Source: Drosophila miranda (lineage: Eukaryota; Arthropoda; Insecta; Diptera; Drosophilidae). From it: DNA of 64,000 bases. The DNA lies in NCBI RefSeq assembly GCF_003369915.1, contig NW_022881603.1, positions 28,951,522 to 29,015,521 on the forward strand, read 5' to 3'. Both the position numbers and the translations under genes were made by a program. The stretch's first letter is position 1, and each line of letters begins with the position of its first letter. Below are positions 23,934-34,327 of the stretch, piece by piece. The notes under the pieces were generated by a model. That model ran no database searches, had not been told where the DNA came from, and saw only the letters and a program-made list of their open reading frames with translations.

Positions 23934-26900
23934 ATGGAACAATTAAAGGCATTGGTAAAAGCCCGTGGCAGACTCTAGGCCATTATCACTCGCGAATTGG
24001 CTTGGGCTGAACGGGAGGAACCAACTACAACGGCGCAGGTCACCTCACGAATGAAACTGCTCCAATCGGCTTGGAAGAGTTCTCACAACTTGGAGATTCC
24101 ATAGCCCTTCTCGAACACGTGGATGGGTATGGGGATCCAGAGGAAGACAATGCACTCTACGAGGAAAAGTATCTATTGGCACATGCAATGATTTTGGAGA
24201 AAAAGGGGTTAGTACAACCAACTACAACTGCAACGATCAAAGGGGATGGCAGCAGAGAGTTTCATCTAAACAACGACGCAGTACTCAGCCTGCTACAACA
24301 GCAAAAACAGCTATTTGAACAGTTAGCTGCAAACCAGAACACGACGAACATGTCTATGCGTGCTGCTGGAGAGAGCGAGAGCGTCGAGTTTAGAGGCGCG
24401 GTAAATTCGAATTCTGCAGTTGGTGCGGTCACACCAATACAGAGCGAATTGCCAAAAATTCAAATCAAACGGTTCGCTGGCAGCTACACAGAGTGGCCAG
24501 CATTTCAGGATATCTATGAAAGTACAATTCATAGCAAGCAGCATTTGACGAACACACAGAAGTTTCATCATTTGAAAACACTACTCATCGATGAGGCTGC
24601 CAACTTGGTACGACATTTGGCGATCACGGACACTGCTTACAACACTGCATGGGAGCGTCTCAAGGAAAGGTACAATCGGCCGAGGCATATCGTAAACTCG
24701 TTTTTGGAACAATTTAAACTACTAAAATTGATGCGGCGATTTTGCGTAAAGTGTCCGACGGTGCAAACGAAATTGTACGTGGTCTGGACGCCGTAAATCA
24801 AACGGGACGCGACTGTTGGATTATATATCTAGCACTGGAAAAACTTGATGCCGACACGAGGCGCAGGTGGATTGAACGCAGTTTGAATAAAGACTCACCC
24901 ACTCTCGACGACTTCTTCAAGTTCTTGGATGCTCGTTGCGAGGAATTGGAACTAAGCAAAGTGGAGCCTGCGTCTGAAGGGAAAACAGTAACTCACGGGG
25001 ACAAATCAAAAAGAATCACACTCTCGATGGTGGCAGTTGAAGGCAGCAACTGCACCAAATGCCATTCGACACAACACATTCTGTATGGCTGTCCACAATT
25101 TTTGGAAATGACAGGTTTGCAAAGGCGCTCTTTTGTAAAAGATAAAAATCTATGCTATAACTGTTTGAAGCCTGGTCATTTGAGCAACAAGTGTAAATCA
25201 AAATACACATGTAAACAATGCAAAGGTCATCACCATTCACTACTCCATTTACCAGATACTACATCGGGTATTATCGGGACCTTTGCGCAAACAAAAGGGG
25301 ATAATCAGAGCAATTCAAACGCGCATTATAACACTTCGTTGACTTCAAGTCACATTGCCCAAGCAGAGGGCACACCATCGATTGTATGTGCGCAAGGCAC
25401 TGCACAATCTACTCAAGCAAAAGGATTGAACAGAAGCACATTACCCACGGCCATGGTTTATGTTAAAAACGCAAATGGGGACTACATAACATGTCGCCTC
25501 TTATTGGATACTGGCTCAGAACTCTCGTATATACCGGAACGTTGCATTCACGCTCTTGGATTGGCACGGTCACAGTCACGCATCCTTGTTTCGGGAATAT
25601 CTTCAGTAAAAGCCGACACCACAAGGGGATTCAGCACACTTCACATCAAGTCCCGAATTTCTGAGGATTATTTGACTGTAAACGCCCATGTACTTGGCAG
25701 AATCACTTCATCAATGCGAAGGCAAAACATTGATGCATCGGCACTCGATGTGTTTAGTGATCTTCAATTGGCTGACACACACTTCTGCACAAACGCACCA
25801 ATTGACATACTATTGGGTAGCGAACACGTATGGTCTACATTTACAGGAAGGAAGAAGTATGACAGCAAGGGCAATCTTATCGCCATTTCATCAATTTTTG
25901 GATGGGTTATTACGGCACTCATGACACCCCAAGCAAGCAACGCATTTTCACTAACAACAACATTGGATATAGATGCTTCGCTCCAGAAGTTTTGGGACCT
26001 GGAGAACGTCGACTGCCCGACCAAACTTGAACCCGAAGATGAACAGGTCGAGAAACACTTTCTCACCACACACACTCGCGATGCAAATGGGAAGTATATC
26101 GTGGAGCTTCCATTCCACACCACACACCCGGAATTTGGAGATACTCTACAAGGAGCTCTACAGCGTTTCAAAATGGTTGAACGTCGCTTGCAACAGAATG
26201 AGCAGCTACAAGTACAATACATACATTTCATGCGAGAATATCAGACTTTGGGACACATGCGACAACTGCCAACGGAAGAAATCACCTCTGGGCAACATTT
26301 CTACATGCCACACCACCCTGTGTTGGGTCGAAAACTCCGAGTAGTTTTCGACGGGTCATTCCGCGACGCCAATGGTAAGACTTTGAACGACACTCTCTTT
26401 ACAGGGCCGAGCATTCAACGCGATCTGTTTGCTGTGTGCCTGCGCTTCAGAATGTACAAATTCGTATTCTCAGCGGATATTGTGAAAATGTTCCGCCAAA
26501 TATGGGTCTGCAATAAGCATCGAGATTTTCAGAGAATCGTTTGGAGGGAAGATCCAACCGATCCAATCAAACACTTTCAACTATGTACCGTCACCTACGG
26601 AACTTCATGTGCGCCATTCCTAGCGGTTCGGGTGTTGCAACAACTGGCTTCGGATCATCATCATGAATTTCCGAATGCTGCAAAAATCCTACTGGAAGAT
26701 TTCTACGTTGACGATGTTCTTACTGGATCAAACAGTGAGGATGAGCTACTGCGGAACCGGAACGAACTTATACAACTAATGTCCTGCGCCAAGCTAGAGC
26801 TCGGGAAATGGGTATCCAATACCAAAGGCATAGCAGAGGAGGATACCGACGCCTACACACAACCAACTCAATGGTCACCAGTAAAGGTTCTGGGACTCTA

Positions 26901-29475
26901 CTGGCATCCTGGAAAGGACACGCTAACATACAATGTGGGTCTATCTGCAAATCCTAACTGCACAAAAAGACAAGTCTTGTCCGATGTTTCACGGATATTC
27001 GACCCACTTGGACTCTTGGCACCCGTCGTGGTTCAGTTCAAGATTCTTTTTCTGCGACTATGGTTACTCAATCTGGATTGGGATGATCCACTTCCAACAA
27101 AACTGGCGGACAATTGGCTGAAGTGGCGCGCTGACCTCGACACATTGCAGCAGTTTCAACTACCACGTTTGGTTGTCAACTACGCAGACAACATCGAGTT
27201 GCACGGATTCTCCGATGCTTCTATCAAGGCATACGCGGCTGTAGTTTACAGCAGAGTAATACACGACGACGGCTCTGTGTCCGTATTTTTAGTGGCTGCA
27301 AAGACAAGGGTGGCTCCACTCAAGCAGCAATCCTTGCCACGCCTGGAGCTTTGCGGAGCACTTCTTCTGAGCCAACTCATACGATCAATTAAGGCTGGAT
27401 TACGACACAAAGATACAACTGTATTTGCATGGTGCGACTCTACAATTGTATTATCGTGGTTATCATATACACCAGCCCAGCTGAAAACGTTTGTTGGGAA
27501 TCGAACCTCGGAAATTCTGGATTCCATTCCATGCCATGCTTGGCGTCATGTGGACTCCAAAACAAACCCAGCTGACTGTGCGTCCAGAGGCCTCATGGCT
27601 GCCGATCTCATCGACTTTCGGCTGTGGTGGACTGGTCCTTCATGGCTACGTGACAACGATCAATTCTTGGTAAAATTGAACAACTCAAAGTTTTACGTTA
27701 CTCTTTAAGAAACTGGCATACAAAACGAAGTCAAAACCAATTGTTTGTCTACATTGGCCGAATCACAATTGGATAATCCGCTGGAAGAACTAATAGCCCG
27801 AGTCTCCTCCTGGTGGAAGCTGGTGCACACTATTGGCTATGTCCTTCGCTTCATCCAACGCACAAAACATCCATCTCGGGACAGGAGCTCCCAATCTCTA
27901 ACATTTCATGAGATACGGACTGCACGGATTCTGTGTTTGCGTTACGCGCAAACCTGCTTTCAAGATGACTACCAATTGCTACTTGCCAAGAAGCCATTAC
28001 GGAGCCGATCGCAGCTTGTGAAACTGTCACCAATCATTGACAAAGACAATCTACTCAGGGTCGGCGGACGATTGCATCACTCTCAATTGCCAGAAGAGGC
28101 GAAACATCCAGTTTTGCTGCCAAAGACTCATTGCATCACGAAACTGATCTTGGAACACGAGCACCGGGTCAACCTCCACCCTGGTGTTTCTGCACTCTTC
28201 GTAATTGTTCGGCGAAGGTTCTGGATATTTGGCGCACGTAACCTCGTACGCAAAATCACGCACGAATGTTTGGCATGCTTTCGACAAAGACAGCATACAT
28301 CACAGCAACGAATGGCTGATCTACCCAGCATTCGTATCACACAAGCACTGCCATTTGTCAACACCGGTTGCGACTATGCTGGGCCAATCCTTCTCAAGGA
28401 TGGCAAGGTTCGCAAACCACGTATAAGCAAGGGCTATATATGCCTATTCGTTTGCCTGGTCACATCGGCAATACATTTGGAACTTGCCACGGATCTCACC
28501 ACTGAAACGTTCCTGGCTGCACTGCGGCGCTTCATATCTCTACGTGGCAAGTGTGCCAAAATCTACAGTGACAACGGCACAAATTTCATCGGCGCGAAAC
28601 GCTCACTTGATGAAATGCAAACCCTACTGGCGTCACAGCGACACACCGATCTGGTTACTCATACCCTGGCGGATGACGGCATACAATGGGTATTCATTCC
28701 GCCTGGCTCACCTCATTGGGGTGGAAAATGGTAATCGGCAGTTCGATCTGTTAAACTGCACCTTCGACGAGTCGTCGGAACCTCAATGCTTACATTTGAG
28801 CAGATGCGTACCCTACTTGCGCAAGTCAGCGCAGTGGTCAACTCACGTCCTCTATGCTACACACCGGATACTGAGGTCAACTATTTATCATCGGCTCACT
28901 TCTTAATTGGACGACCATTCACCACTATACCGGAGGCTGACTTGGGTCACATTACTGTGGGTCGATTGGGGTACTGGCAGAGTATCCAGTCCATGTACCA
29001 AGGCTTCTGGAAACAATGGCATCAGGAGTACCTGACCACTCTTCAACAGCGTCCAAAGTGGACCACGTCAAACCCGAATATCTCGATCGGAGACGTTGTG
29101 ATTGTTAAGGAGTCCAACAGCCCACCGGCTTCATGGCACATCGCAAGAGTTATAGAAGCCTATCCAGGAAAGGACGAACTGGTTCGAGCTGTCAAGCTCA
29201 ATACCGCATCTGGATGGGGGGGCCGGGATGTTGAGGAACGTATAACAAGTCCATCGCTAAGCGAAGAACCATCGGCAAAGGAGAACAAGATGAGAATGGA
29301 AGAGACGAAAATTTGTATACACACATATTCTTACCGCCGCTGCGACGGCATTTTCTCAGTACCAAATAGACATCGAACTGGACAAGAACAAAATAAATAC
29401 AGTCCACTAAAATCAAATCCGTCGAGCATATTATTCGCGAACAATTATTCTATGGCCGAGTGCTCAGCAAAGTAA
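23934..29475 (+). pseudogene. BEL/Pao gag-pol polyprotein, several lesions
   Basis: The frame starts at ATG 23934, meets an in-frame TAG near 23976, changes frame before 24071 and again near 24720-24745. It is then open for 988 codons. That stretch holds the zinc knuckles (CYNCLKPGHLSNKC), the protease (LLDTGSELSY), RT with YVDDVLTG and RNase H. TAA at 27706-27708 interrupts it in frame. The integrase follows with an HHCC finger (28130-28290) and DNGTNFIGA. A second TAA at 28732-28734 sits 54 residues after that catalytic Asp, where the family has the catalytic Glu. The frame then stays open through the whole 3' LTR and stops only at 29473-29475 in flanking DNA. This copy cannot make a functional polyprotein. 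Confidence 0.9.
29229..29443 (+). repeat. BEL/Pao 3' LTR
   Basis: 215 bp, matching the 5' LTR with one visible difference. It is followed at once by the ATTAT target duplication. Confidence 0.95.
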
Positions 29476-29534
29476 AAACAAACTGCAGCCTCCTGCTCCT
29501 CTGTTTTTGAGGACTTTCTACCTAAAAGTATTTT

Positions 29535-30211
29535 TATACCCGATACTCAAAATGAGTATTGGGGTATATTAGATTTGTGGTAAAAGTGGATGTGTGTAAC
29601 GTCCAGAAGGAATCGTTTCCGACCCCATAAAGTATATATATTCTTGATCAGCATCAATAGCCGAGTCGATGGGTCTGTCTGTCCGTCTGTCCGTCCCCTT
29701 CAGCGCCTAGTGCTCAATGACTATAAGAGCGAGAGCAACGATGTTTCTGTGATATGTCACTGCTACAAGAATATTTCAAAACTTTGCCCCGCCCACTTCC
29801 GCCCCCACAAAGGGCGAAAATCTGTGGCATCCACAACTTCGACGATACGAGAAAACCAAAAACGCAGAATCGTAGAGAATGACCATATCTTTTAGACTGC
29901 AGAATTTGAATAAGATCGTATTATTATTATAGCCAGCATCAAGAAAACAATTTCATTTTTTCTCACCCTGTCTCTCTCTAACACACACGTAGCATAGCCG
30001 GCTTTGCTTAGAGTAAAACATTAGCGCCTAGATCTCAGAGACTATAAAAGCTAGAGCAACCAAATTTGGTATCCACACTCCTCGCACGCACTCTTTGTCG
30101 TGTCGTTCAAATTAGCGGAGTCTGCCGGAGTGGCTCTCTCTCCTACTGACTTAGTATCGGGTATAACTGTAGAGTTGCGGTGTCCGCTGCAACTCACAAC
30201 GTTCCCCCTCG
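29535..30211. mobile_element. DINE-1/INE-1 (Helitron-like) element
   Basis: The segment opens TATACCCGATACTC and ends near TATCGGGTATAAC. It contains the family hallmark that drosophilists recognise: a GTTTCCGACCCCATAAAG-like block, then TATATATTCTTGATCAGCAT and AATAGCCGAGTCGAT, followed by repeated GTCTGTCCGTCC units. Two related internal blocks (GCGCCTAGTGCTCAATGACT near 29703 and GCGCCTAGATCTCAGAGACT near 30026) suggest an internal duplication. There is no coding capacity. Comparison with hAT copy 1 shows it is inserted between AAGTATTTT and TTTTAGTTTGTGCC of copy 2. Confidence 0.85.
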
Positions 30212-30771
30212 TTTTAGTTTGTGCCATGCTTGCATTGGACGAAATATGTTTTTTTGCGACAGCATGCTGCCGTAATTCGCATAACTTTGTGGGGCCAGTT
30301 GGCACATTGCGTAGCCACTCCTTAAACTCGTCGAAATTTAACCAGAAATTGTGGATATTTTGTTTATGTACATATGTAAAAGGTTTTGTATGTAAATATG
30401 CAAACAGAAATTTTTCAACGAAAAATTACCATACATTTATACACAAAATAGGATAATATACCAATATACGAACAACAAATATGATTTATGTCCGATTTCT
30501 CAATAAAAATTAACAAAAATTACAATACAATAAAAAAAAACATAATAACGTTTTGTACCAAATTTTTTGGAGCCAAAAAAAGCCAATGAAATAAGCTAGA
30601 AGTTTTCATATATTTTTCAAGCTAAAAAAAGCTTAAGCTTTTAGCTTAAAAAAGCTAAAATGGCAACTGTTGATGGTCTAGCAACACTGGGCCAAACACA
30701 GTTATCTCAGCTGGATTTGGTTTTGTAACTTTGAAAGAATTTAAATAAAGTTCCTCTAGCCAACGCCTAAA

Positions 30772-31086
30772 ATGATGCGCTACGAGGGCAACGAAAAGTT
30801 GGCCGACGAAACTGCCTGTGCCGGAGTGCGTGCCGACCTGAAAATGTGCCTGTTAGAGAGCGATTACTGTCGAGTGGACCGCAAAACGCCGCGCCAGTGC
30901 CTTATTGATAACAACGTTCCGCCCGAGTGCCAGGTGCTCCGCAACACCTTCTACGAATGCAAGCGCTCCCTGGTAGGTCCTGACGTCTGACATTTGAAAG
31001 GGTGGCTTAATTTGGAACCGACTTAATTCATCTCACCATTTCAGCTGGACAACAGACAACGCTTTCGCGGACGCAAAGGCTACTGA
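30772..31086 (+). CDS. COA5: COA5/PET191 cytochrome c oxidase assembly factor
   Basis: Two exons, 30772-30972 and 31045-31086, join at CTG|GTAGGT...TTTCAG|CTG to 80 residues, close to human COA5 (74). Cysteine pairs with nine residues between them (CAGVRADLKMC and CQVLRNTFYEC) plus further cysteines (DYC, QC) fit the CX9C/PET191 fold. Such proteins are oxidised in the mitochondrial intermembrane space and act in complex IV assembly. The start is MM; either Met is possible. No lesion is seen. The nested transposon block ends about 100 bp upstream, so its promoter region is short or replaced. Its end is convergent with pea. Confidence 0.88.
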
Positions 31087-31166
31087 TCTTCAAACTTAAT
31101 TTGATATATTTCTAAGTGTTTAAAATACAAATAATTCTACAATGGACAAATGGGACAATGGTTGAA

Positions 31167-33432
31167 TTAGTTGCGACGCAGCCGCACGCGCGATATGCGC
31201 CATGCGTTCGGCTCCTCGTACTTGTTGTAGAGCGGTTCCAGGCGCTGGTTCTTCTTGAATTTGCTCAGCTTGGGGGGGTCCGAGAAGCGGAAGAAGGACG
31301 GGGCAAACCCCCCCAGCCACTTGGGATCGATGGTGGTCACCTCGCGCATATACTCCTTGGTGGTCTGCACCAGTTCGTGATAGATCACCCACTCTGGCTT
31401 GCGATTGAACAGAGCGCTAGATGGATGAATGTAAACCACCTGCGAGTCGACCAGGGTGCGGTATCCCTCCTGTGGATCCTTTTGGCCGCATTGCGGAAAA
31501 AGCCTGAGCAGACGGCCTTCTGGATGCGCACCGAGCTCTTGCCCGCCGATACCACATCCAGCTTATGCCTATCCATGATGCCCAGCAGCTGCTTCCTCAC
31601 GTCCTGCGACCGTTTGAGTGTCCGGATCTGGACAAAGTTCTCGTAGCACCAGGCATTCGAGAACTTGTTGTTCTTCCAGCTGTTGTAAACGGCCAAGAGG
31701 GTAAGATGATCGCCTGTGTAAAGAGATATTGGGTTGGGGTTAGGCATAATCCGATTTGATTGAATTGGTGGGACTTACCCTCGGCCTGGTTGAACTTGGC
31801 CTTCTTCTGATCGGCTAGGGCCTGCTTGTCCTTGGGCCTGTAGAACACATTCTGGACACTCAGCATCGAGACGATGGTGAGGATCTCATCCGAGCACTGC
31901 AGAGCCACAGACATGATAAGCATCTTCGAGAGATTCGGCTCCAGGGGGAACTCGGCCATGCGCCGACCCAGCCGGTAGGCGCGCTCCGTCTACAGACGAT
32001 AGGTTTTGCCCGGACCCGTGCGTCCGGCATGGCCGGCCCTTTGCTTGGCAGCTGCCTGGGAGATGGGCGCATCACTGTGATCAGCGAGGCGTCCAGATAG
32101 TCTGTTTCCGGCTCTTTTGTGTACAGCACCTCCACAGGGAACGTTCGTCCGCCTCGTCGTCGTACCAGGGCTGGAGATCCTGGTAACCCGCTTCCTTGAC
32201 TCGTTCTCGTCCCCGTCCAGGCTGTTGCCCTGCAGATTTAGCATGGAGGTGCTGCTGCTGAAGGGACCATCTGGATTGCGGTCCCGCAGCGAGTCATCAT
32301 CCTCGGGGGTGTGCGAGAGGGGATTCAAGTCCCTGCCCGACTCCTGATCGACCTCCTTCATGGACAGCGACACTTTCTGACCCGTCAGTGACATCACCTT
32401 GACCCTCACGGTCTGATTGCGGACCACCACTTCGGTCACGTCGGTGACCCTGCCCTCGGCTCGCCGCTGCGAGATGTGCACCAGCCCCTCCCAGCGCTTG
32501 CGCAGTCCGAAGAGCTGGACAAAGCACCCGAAGGGCACAATGTTGGCCACCTTGCCGGAGTAGATCTTGCCATCCTCGGGATCGTCGGCCATCACTGTGC
32601 TGGGGGGCGGCATTTTCTCCTGGCGGCGATCGCCACGGTCGCCAGAGCGCGACCGACTGCGTTGTCGACGCTCGTGGCGGTCTCGAGAGCTGGACCTGCG
32701 GCGACCACGATCTCGCTCGCGATCGTCGCGGGACCTGCTTCGGCGGCGTTCCCGTTCCCGATCGCGATGCTCGCGTGATCTGCTGCGTCTGCGGCGTTCT
32801 TTGTCACGAGATCTACTCCTGCGACGCTCCCTATGCCGGTCCTCGCGTGATTTGCTCCTGCGGCGCTCCCTATTCCTATCCTCGCGAGATCTGCTCCGCT
32901 TCCGAGTATCCCTGTCCTTCTCGCGACTTCTGCTGCGTTCCCTTCGCTTGTGGGGTCGTTCTCTCGATTCCTTAATCTCTTTCTTATCATCGGTCTTGCC
33001 CATCATGGCCGCGTCCACGTCACTCAGGTCTGTCTTTTTGCCAACCGAATGCTTTTCCTTGGCTTCCTCGTCCTGGCCCTCGCTCTGGCTGTATTTATCG
33101 TTGGGCAGGGCCAGGCCAGGGAACATTTTCATCAGCTGCGATTTCTTGTCATCTTTGCTGCTGCCAGAGCCGATATTCTCTTCGCTCCCGCCTCTCGGCC
33201 GACTGGGCCGCATTAAGTTGATGATGCGCTGCAGATTTTGGACGAGGGAGTCTGGAAACTCGGCGCCGTTCTCGAGCAGAGCCTTGCGGAAGGCATCGTA
33301 CGATTGATTCTTGTTCTCCAAATCGATGATGAACTGGGCCAGGTCCTTGTCATTGATGCCCAAGTGATTATCGAGCTCTGTGCAGATCTTCGAGACCAGC
33401 GACAGATACTCCAATTGCTGCAGCTCCCCCAT
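31167..33432 (-). pseudogene. pea: DHX8/PRP22 splicing helicase, helicase core deleted
   Basis: The N-terminal 320 or so residues are complete: a PWI-like start (MGELQQLEYLSLVSKICTEL), a long RS/RE-rich tract, and an S1 RNA-binding domain (GKIYSGKVANIVPFGCFVQL). After RVTRISSP a large deletion removes the whole first RecA domain (motifs I-III), leaving a short out-of-frame scrap ([20 protein letters not shown]). The next deletion lands in motif VI ([20 protein letters not shown]). TAG at 31990-31992 follows YRL, another deletion joins AYR to [11 protein letters not shown], and a one-base loss near 31486 shifts the C-terminus. A real intron remains (31778-31714). DHX8 releases spliced mRNA from the spliceosome. 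An open 480-codon frame (33432-31990) could still give a helicase-less RS-S1 protein. Confidence 0.9.
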
Positions 33433-33700
33433 CTCGGCAGAGCATTAACGATTTCGATTTCGACTTTTGCAAACTTTTCACTGCAATTGAACGCTTTCTT
33501 TTCAACCAAAAAACCACAAACAAAATGCAACGCACGCCGACCTATCAGCTGTTCCTGGGCTGCACGGTTGGCAAACAGAGTTGACTTGTGCGTACAGTGG
33601 CAGCCCCATTTAAATAGTACGTGATTATTTGACCTTACGCTCGCTTTTTGATGTTTTGACTTACGTTGTAACAAACAAATCAACTAGTTATAGCTTTGTA

Positions 33701-33858
33701 ATGTCTTCGTTCTTCGACTGTTTCAACAATTTTGTGCAAAAAGGCCGCAATGTAGAGGAGAATGTGGCTACAGAAGACAAAACGCTAGAGGGACAGCAGC
33801 CGCGGCAGTCCAGAATGGAAATGACAGCGCCCATATCTCCCACGCCCAGTAATGGTGT
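33701..33858 (+). CDS. candidate coding exon, unknown (possible Rcd1 5' exon or separate small gene)
   Basis: An ATG at 33701 opens 52 codons (MSSFFDCFNNFVQKGRNVEE ...) ending at GGT|GTAAGT, a good splice donor. It lies 270 bp from the pea start on the other strand, where a divergent partner gene would begin. I recognise no family. It could be an alternative first exon of Rcd1 or an independent short gene; the acceptor is not clear. Confidence 0.3.
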
Positions 33859-34327
33859 AAGTATATAATCGCGTACTTCGCCGATTCCATTAGATGCCTG
33901 TGCGGGTACATATTTGCATGAATTCGAAGCTATACGGAAATTGCACAAATATTTGATGCTTTGGTGGGTCTCAAGCGCTGCCTGGTGCTGCCAGACCGAG
34001 CCAATAGAATCAGAGTCGAGTCCGCGGGTCCGGCATCTCTTGCCGTGGGCACGCCATATTTTACCAAACCAATTGTGAAAACACGTCGAAGTTGTGGAAG
34101 AAAAGGGATAAAAGTACCTTAAAGAAAGTGCAAAGCGAAATTTTGTGTGGGGTCGGTCTACAGTGGCTTTTGGGCGAACAGTTGTCGGGCAGTAGTTGAA
34201 TTATTTCCCGTCGCAGCGAGTGCTACAGCCAAGTAGAAAAAGAAGCAGTTCGATTTGAGGCAGCGCAGCAAGTAGCACCAAAACCAACAACAATCCGCGA
34301 GACGTACAGACACGGGCAGACAACAAA

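Larger units (their letters stand above)
23649..29443 (+). mobile_element. BEL/Pao LTR retrotransposon, full length, 5-bp target duplication
   Basis: A 5,795-bp element with 215-bp LTRs that differ at one visible position (GAGC versus GAGG near the start). Its termini are TGTT/AACA. The flanks are ATTAT on both sides (23644-23648 and 29444-29448), a perfect 5-bp duplication. The PBS (TGGTCCTTCGAGCCGG) starts 5 bp after the 5' LTR. A G-rich tract (about 29214-29227) precedes the 3' LTR. Gag-PR-RT-RH-IN order and integrase type place it in BEL/Pao. It sits inside hAT copy 2. Confidence 0.95.
23520..30669 (-). mobile_element. hAT-type relic (copy 2), split by BEL/Pao and DINE-1 insertions
   Basis: The outer pieces (23520-23648, 29444-29534 and 30212-30669) read as reverse complements of copy 1 at 15061-15807, in order. 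They match copy 1 at 15610-15720, 15545-15610 and the 5' region. The right end, read inward, is CAGTTGCCATTTTAGC, matching the copy 1 terminus; the left end has lost the last 70 or so bases or has diverged. Removing the two nested insertions restores collinearity with copy 1. The whole block separates the divergent starts of Tmem39 and COA5. Confidence 0.7.

Noticed and set aside
32567-33307. A 246-codon plus-strand ORF rich in Arg/Ser/Leu
   Set aside because: It is the antisense shadow of the RS-rich coding tract of pea on the minus strand; the codon repeats force an open complementary frame.
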